A stretch of DNA of 10,071 nucleotides from Collybiopsis luxurians FD-317 M1 (lineage: Eukaryota; Basidiomycota; Agaricomycetes; Agaricales; Omphalotaceae), in NCBI GenBank assembly GCA_000827265.1, contig KN834760.1, forward strand, positions 380,228 to 390,298, in the 5' to 3' direction. The notes beneath the pieces are model-generated. The model had not been told where the DNA came from. It searched no databases and saw nothing but the letters and a program-made list of their open reading frames with translations. The translations under genes were made by a program, and so were the position numbers. Position 1 is the stretch's first letter, and each line of letters begins with the position of its first letter. Of the stretch, positions 7,153 to 10,071 are shown piece after piece.

Positions 7153-9096
7153 CTACATTGCTAACGGGAAATGGGCAGGTGGTACCGAACTCGCCGCTTG
7201 GCTTGCAGAGTAGGTATTCGCACCCCCGTCTACGAGATCATTTCCCGCTTGACTCCAGTACAAACTTGAAGGTGAATCGTACGTGGAAGGGGCCAGGTGA
7301 GTAGTAGTAGCTATTCCAACGCTCGGCATTGATGCGAAATCCGAAACGGAAGGGCGTGAAGAAGAGAACGTTCTTGTAGAGCCTTGGCTTCCATGATCCA
7401 GAGCGTCGACTACAATCGGTTGGTTCAACTCGTATTGCCTGGACCAGCCACCTAGAGCGGCCAAGAGGTTTTAGTTAGATATTCAAGTAAGATACGAGGC
7501 GACTTACTTGAACTTTCCGGTGGGTAAGCCATGTGTAGATTCGCGAGCACTGGATTCATATTCGTCGGTGCATCCACTATTCCAGTTTCCGTATAATATC
7601 TGATATTATTTTGCTGCTCAGCATTGCTGCCAGTCATTGAAGGGTTTAACAGGGGAAATCCACGATGATAGCTTGTCGTATATTGCTCATGTATGTCCGA
7701 AAAGCGTCTAGCCTCTGTCCCTCCAGCTTGTTGATATTCAACAAATGCGGACTCGGCGGAATGATTGGTATCATAGTTCAAGTGACGAGCAAGATCCTCC
7801 AGAGGTAAAAGATCCTGCGTCTGTGTATGGGCTCGTGCCTGCATTTGCACCTGTGGGACCATGCTATTGTATAGATGAAATGTCGACTCCAAAGGATCCC
7901 CAAATTGATTTTCAACAACCGAATTACTATCCCATCCTATCCCTCCTGTGCTGGAGGTTGCAACGTCGCTAGCTGGGGTATAATCTGTTGACCAAAGCGA
8001 TATATCTTCCCCTGTAACGGATGAGGCCTGCATGGAATCATACGAAGATAATGTCGGTACATCTCCATGGATGCTATTATACCCATATCCAGACGAGTCT
8101 GTGTTTCTTTGCGCGTAGGATTCTAGAGGGGATCTCCAGGTCGAAAATATCGTAGAGCTCGAGGCCTGGTTTTCTGGATGGCGAGAAATTATGGTCGGAT
8201 CTGGTACAGTGGAATATGGAGAGAAGTCTGTATTGCCCAGAGTTGGATGTGTATACGATGAGAACTGCTAAACAGCCACATAATGTCAGCATACGATTAA
8301 GAGCTGGAACGAGTGTCAATATACTTACAGGTTCAGGAATCCCGCTGCGCAGTTCGTATTCGTAGTCAGAATTAATTGATTCAATATTATAATATGGTTG
8401 ACTGGAAAATCCAAAGTACTCCGATGATTGAGTAAACCAATCCGGTGGAGGAAATTCCGTGAACCCGTTTCCAGTTGCTTCAAAGTGGGGGATCTTAGGA
8501 TTAGTTTCGTGAATAAGGTTCAACGATGACTGGGGAGATTGGAAGTCTCTGAAAGAAAGCAAAAGGTATTTAGTTCAGTGCAATCGCAAGATAAAGTACG
8601 CGAACTGACGCAACCCAGTCCAGGGGGGCTGATAAGGAAGGAGCGAGGGGAACGATGGAAGTCTGAGAGCGCCAGCTATCAATTGCCGGGTCCTTTGATG
8701 TACGGAAGAACGACGCTGGCGCGTCTTCGTTGGGTATTAAAGATTGACCTGGAGAGGAAGGCCTGGAACCGGTCGACGAGGTAGGGGTTGCCTTGAGCTC
8801 GGCTGTGGACAGCCGCGGAGAAAACTCGAGCTGTCCTTCCAATCCACCCGAGGATTCCGTAGGTGGTTTGATCTGATCCCTCTTCTTGAATCTCCATCCC
8901 CCAAGCTAAACAAAACAAATATTACGCTCGGTTCAGAGTCCCAAACGCGAACTCGTTGATAACTCACTTGATTTCTACATCCCCATAATTTTCCAGGAGG
9001 CTTTCTAGGGGCGGCAGTCCCATAATCCCTCACGACCCTTTTGGTTCGTTGTGAATTCACATTTCTGGATGGTTTGGATACATGTCCTTTGGGCAT
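7153..9096 (-). CDS. Regulator-like protein, 567-residue core (5 exons); family not recognised
   Basis: Exons 9096-8968, 8905-8610, 8548-8329, 8267-7508 and 7451-7153 join in phase to 568 codons ending in TAG at 7155-7153. Introns are 62, 61, 61 and 56 bases with GTGAGT, GTCAGT, GTAAGT and GTAAGT donors and TAG/CAG acceptors, a uniform set that strongly supports the model. Residues 1-60 are basic (MPKGHVSKPSRN, QRTKRVVR, PRKPPGKLWGCRNQ, GGWRFKKRDQIKPP). The remainder is Ser/Thr/Pro/Gln-rich with scattered Tyr, little hydrophobic core and no membrane segment, and ends PPAHFPLAM. This layout is typical of fungal transcription factors with long disordered activation regions, but I see no HMG box, homeodomain, zinc cluster or bZIP. 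The DNA-binding part may lie in the uncertain 5' exons. ATG 9096 is the minimal start; the frame is open further upstream to the acceptor at 9155. Confidence 0.75.
7452..7507 (-). other. Intron 4 of the core model
   Basis: GTAAGT donor, CTAAC branch-like motif, CTCTAG acceptor, 56 bases, splitting a Ser codon. Confidence 0.8.
8268..8328 (-). other. Intron 3 of the core model
   Basis: GTAAGTATATTGAC donor region, CTGTTTAG acceptor, 61 bases, phase 0. Confidence 0.8.
8549..8609 (-). other. Intron 2 of the core model
   Basis: GTCAGT donor and TTTCTTTCAG acceptor, 61 bases, splitting an Ala codon. Using the alternative GTACTT donor a few bases later would break the frame. Confidence 0.7.
8906..8967 (-). 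other. Intron 1 of the 567-residue core model
   Basis: GTGAGT donor, T-rich 3' end TTTGTTTAG, 62 bases; joins RNQ to LGGW in phase 0. Confidence 0.75.
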
Positions 9097-9125
9097 GAAG
9101 GTGGAAACGTCCAAGTAATGACGGA

Positions 9126-9839
9126 CTAGCGCAGTGCGTAAAAACGAGGATATGCTGGAAGAAAATTAGAAATCAAGTGGGAAAACATCCCGTACTTATA
9201 CGCCGTTCCACGGTCGCATTATCTCGACGGGATCCCATACTATCGGTACCTGCAGTGTCATGTAGAACGTCTCGCGGGCTTTTCGAAAACTGGGCTATGC
9301 GTGAGAGGACGTGGCGAGAAGGTGTAGACGATGAAGCAGAATTCCGGAAACGAGCTAGATTGTCATTACGCTAAAGGCCATGGAGGGTAGATACACCGGG
9401 TTGTGTGGCGCAGATTTTTTTTTCGTTTGTACGTCAACACGTGTTGAAATCTGTGGGCGTGATATGAATGGTTTTGAATAATATGACAGGTTGCTCGTGA
9501 CCAAATGAATTGATGAAGTCGTGAAAGCTTTGGGAATGGATCATCGATAGACATGCGTAGCCTGGATTCTGTACAGCTAATTCCGCCAGAAATAGCCCTC
9601 ATCGATCTTCTAGAAAACTTTGGTAAACCCAAAGCGCGCTTTCCGCCTCGCAAGCGGGATATCCGGGCAGGTTGCGATGCCTTGACTCTATGCCAAGTTA
9701 TGTCTGTGTCCGTCGTCAGCTTATAGAGACAGAGGGAATTGGAACTTACTATTCTCAAAGCTGTAGATGGAGCCACCGACGGAATACGCCCGCTGAAGCC
9801 AGCAAACTCGACCTGGTGCTTATGTGGTTCAACCGACAT
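9126..9839 (-). CDS. Probable 5' exons of the regulator-like gene (model uncertain)
   Basis: ATG 9839 opens a 30-codon exon (MSVEPHKHQVEFAGFSG start) that meets a consensus GTAAGT donor at 9749. It lies about 80 bases below a TATA-like box and a C/T-rich leader, as expected for a true first exon. A nearby CTGAC branch and ACAG (ending 9704) would put TAA straight after the junction. Splicing instead to TTTAG (ending 9371) is in phase and gives a Ser/Arg-rich exon (RNDNLARFRNSASSSTPSRH). From there GTATAAG at 9201 to GCTAG ending at 9126 joins the core in frame, extending the protein to about 663 residues. The better-looking acceptor TTCCAG (ending 9155) does not fit the phase. Exon 1 is fairly credible; the rest is a guess. 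Confidence 0.4.
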
Positions 9840-9916
9840 CGAGCTTAGAGCAACCCAGTTTCCTTTGAGAAGGATGTGGAGGGAAGTTCAAGAAGATTTC
9901 ATATTTCTTAAACTTC

Positions 9917-9925
9917 CCCTTTTAT
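9917..9925 (-). promoter_or_regulatory. TATA-like box upstream of ATG 9839
   Basis: On the minus strand CATAAAAGG lies about 80 bases before ATG 9839 and is followed by a C/T-rich leader (CTTCTTGAACTTCCCTCC), a common arrangement in fungal promoters. It favours 9839 over 9096 as the translation start. Confidence 0.4.
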
Positions 9926-9972
9926 GTCTCGCTGCTCTGGTCAACAAAACGCAAAAAGGCGCAAAAAGAGAG

Positions 9973-10029
9973 GGTGCGCCACACAAGAAGGTGCGCCACA
10001 CAAGAAAGTGCGACACACTTGCGCCACAC
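9973..10029. repeat. 17-base tandem repeat with GCGCCACAC cores
   Basis: GGTGCGCCACACAAGAA occurs twice head to tail (9973-9989, 9990-10006), then as a degenerate copy AGTGCGACACACTT (10007-10020) and a partial GCGCCACACTG from 10021. The cluster lies about 50 bases upstream of the TATA-like box of the minus-strand gene, a position suited to an upstream activating or repressing site. A short CGCAAAAAG duplication precedes it near 9950-9969. Confidence 0.8.
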
Positions 10030-10071
10030 TGTTTTAAGCGTATCGATCAGGTTCTTTGGTGGCGGTGCTCC

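Noticed and set aside
8539..9374. Plus-strand open frames opposite the regulator-like gene
   Set aside because: They are antisense shadows of exons with consistent minus-strand splicing.
9973..10029. Considered as a CRISPR array
   Set aside because: The 17-base units abut without spacers, and the context is eukaryotic.
1..10071. Long terminal repeats or a retrotransposon
   Set aside because: No long direct repeat pair, primer-binding site, polypurine tract or reverse-transcriptase motif was found by eye.

Overview
The window looks like nuclear DNA of a filamentous basidiomycete (Agaricomycetes). The evidence is short GT-AG introns of about 45-62 bases with CTRAY-like branch points, a WD40 array of the type found in the expanded NLR-like families of mushrooms, and a degenerate transposon gene of a kind common in these fungi. 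No bacterial features (operons, Shine-Dalgarno sites) are seen. The family names rest on recognition by eye, without a database search.

Layout. (1) 1-871, + strand: the 3' end of a WD40 gene with 129-base repeat units, one intron, and a short terminal exon coding a Trp/Pro-rich tail. (2) 872-2453: AT-rich, decayed DNA with pieces of at least one spliced + strand gene carrying in-frame stops. (3) 2574-3412: an 823-base non-autonomous hAT-type DNA transposon (2582-3404) with about 20-base terminal inverted repeats, a perfect 8-base target duplication GATGAGTG, and palindromic subterminal repeats. It sits inside an open reading frame. (4) 3764-4875, - strand: a frameshifted, truncated transposon-associated gene with a zinc-ribbon-like Cys region resembling DUF6729. 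(5) About 5050-7152: base composition changes to a more balanced mix. No gene can be supported; the clearest object is a 61-base inverted repeat at 5325-5385. (6) 7153-9840, - strand: one multi-exon gene, the best-supported intact gene here. Five exons join cleanly into a 567-residue core, with a probable 5' extension to an ATG at 9839. The product is basic at its N-terminus and Ser/Thr/Pro/Gln-rich afterwards, like a fungal transcription regulator, but I cannot name a DNA-binding family. (7) 9841-10071: its upstream region, with a TATA-like box and a cluster of GCGCCACAC repeats.

The left half is a transposon-rich accessory segment beside an NLR-like gene; the right half is ordinary gene territory. 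The points most worth checking are the hAT element and the frame it interrupts, and the repeat cluster upstream of the regulator-like gene.
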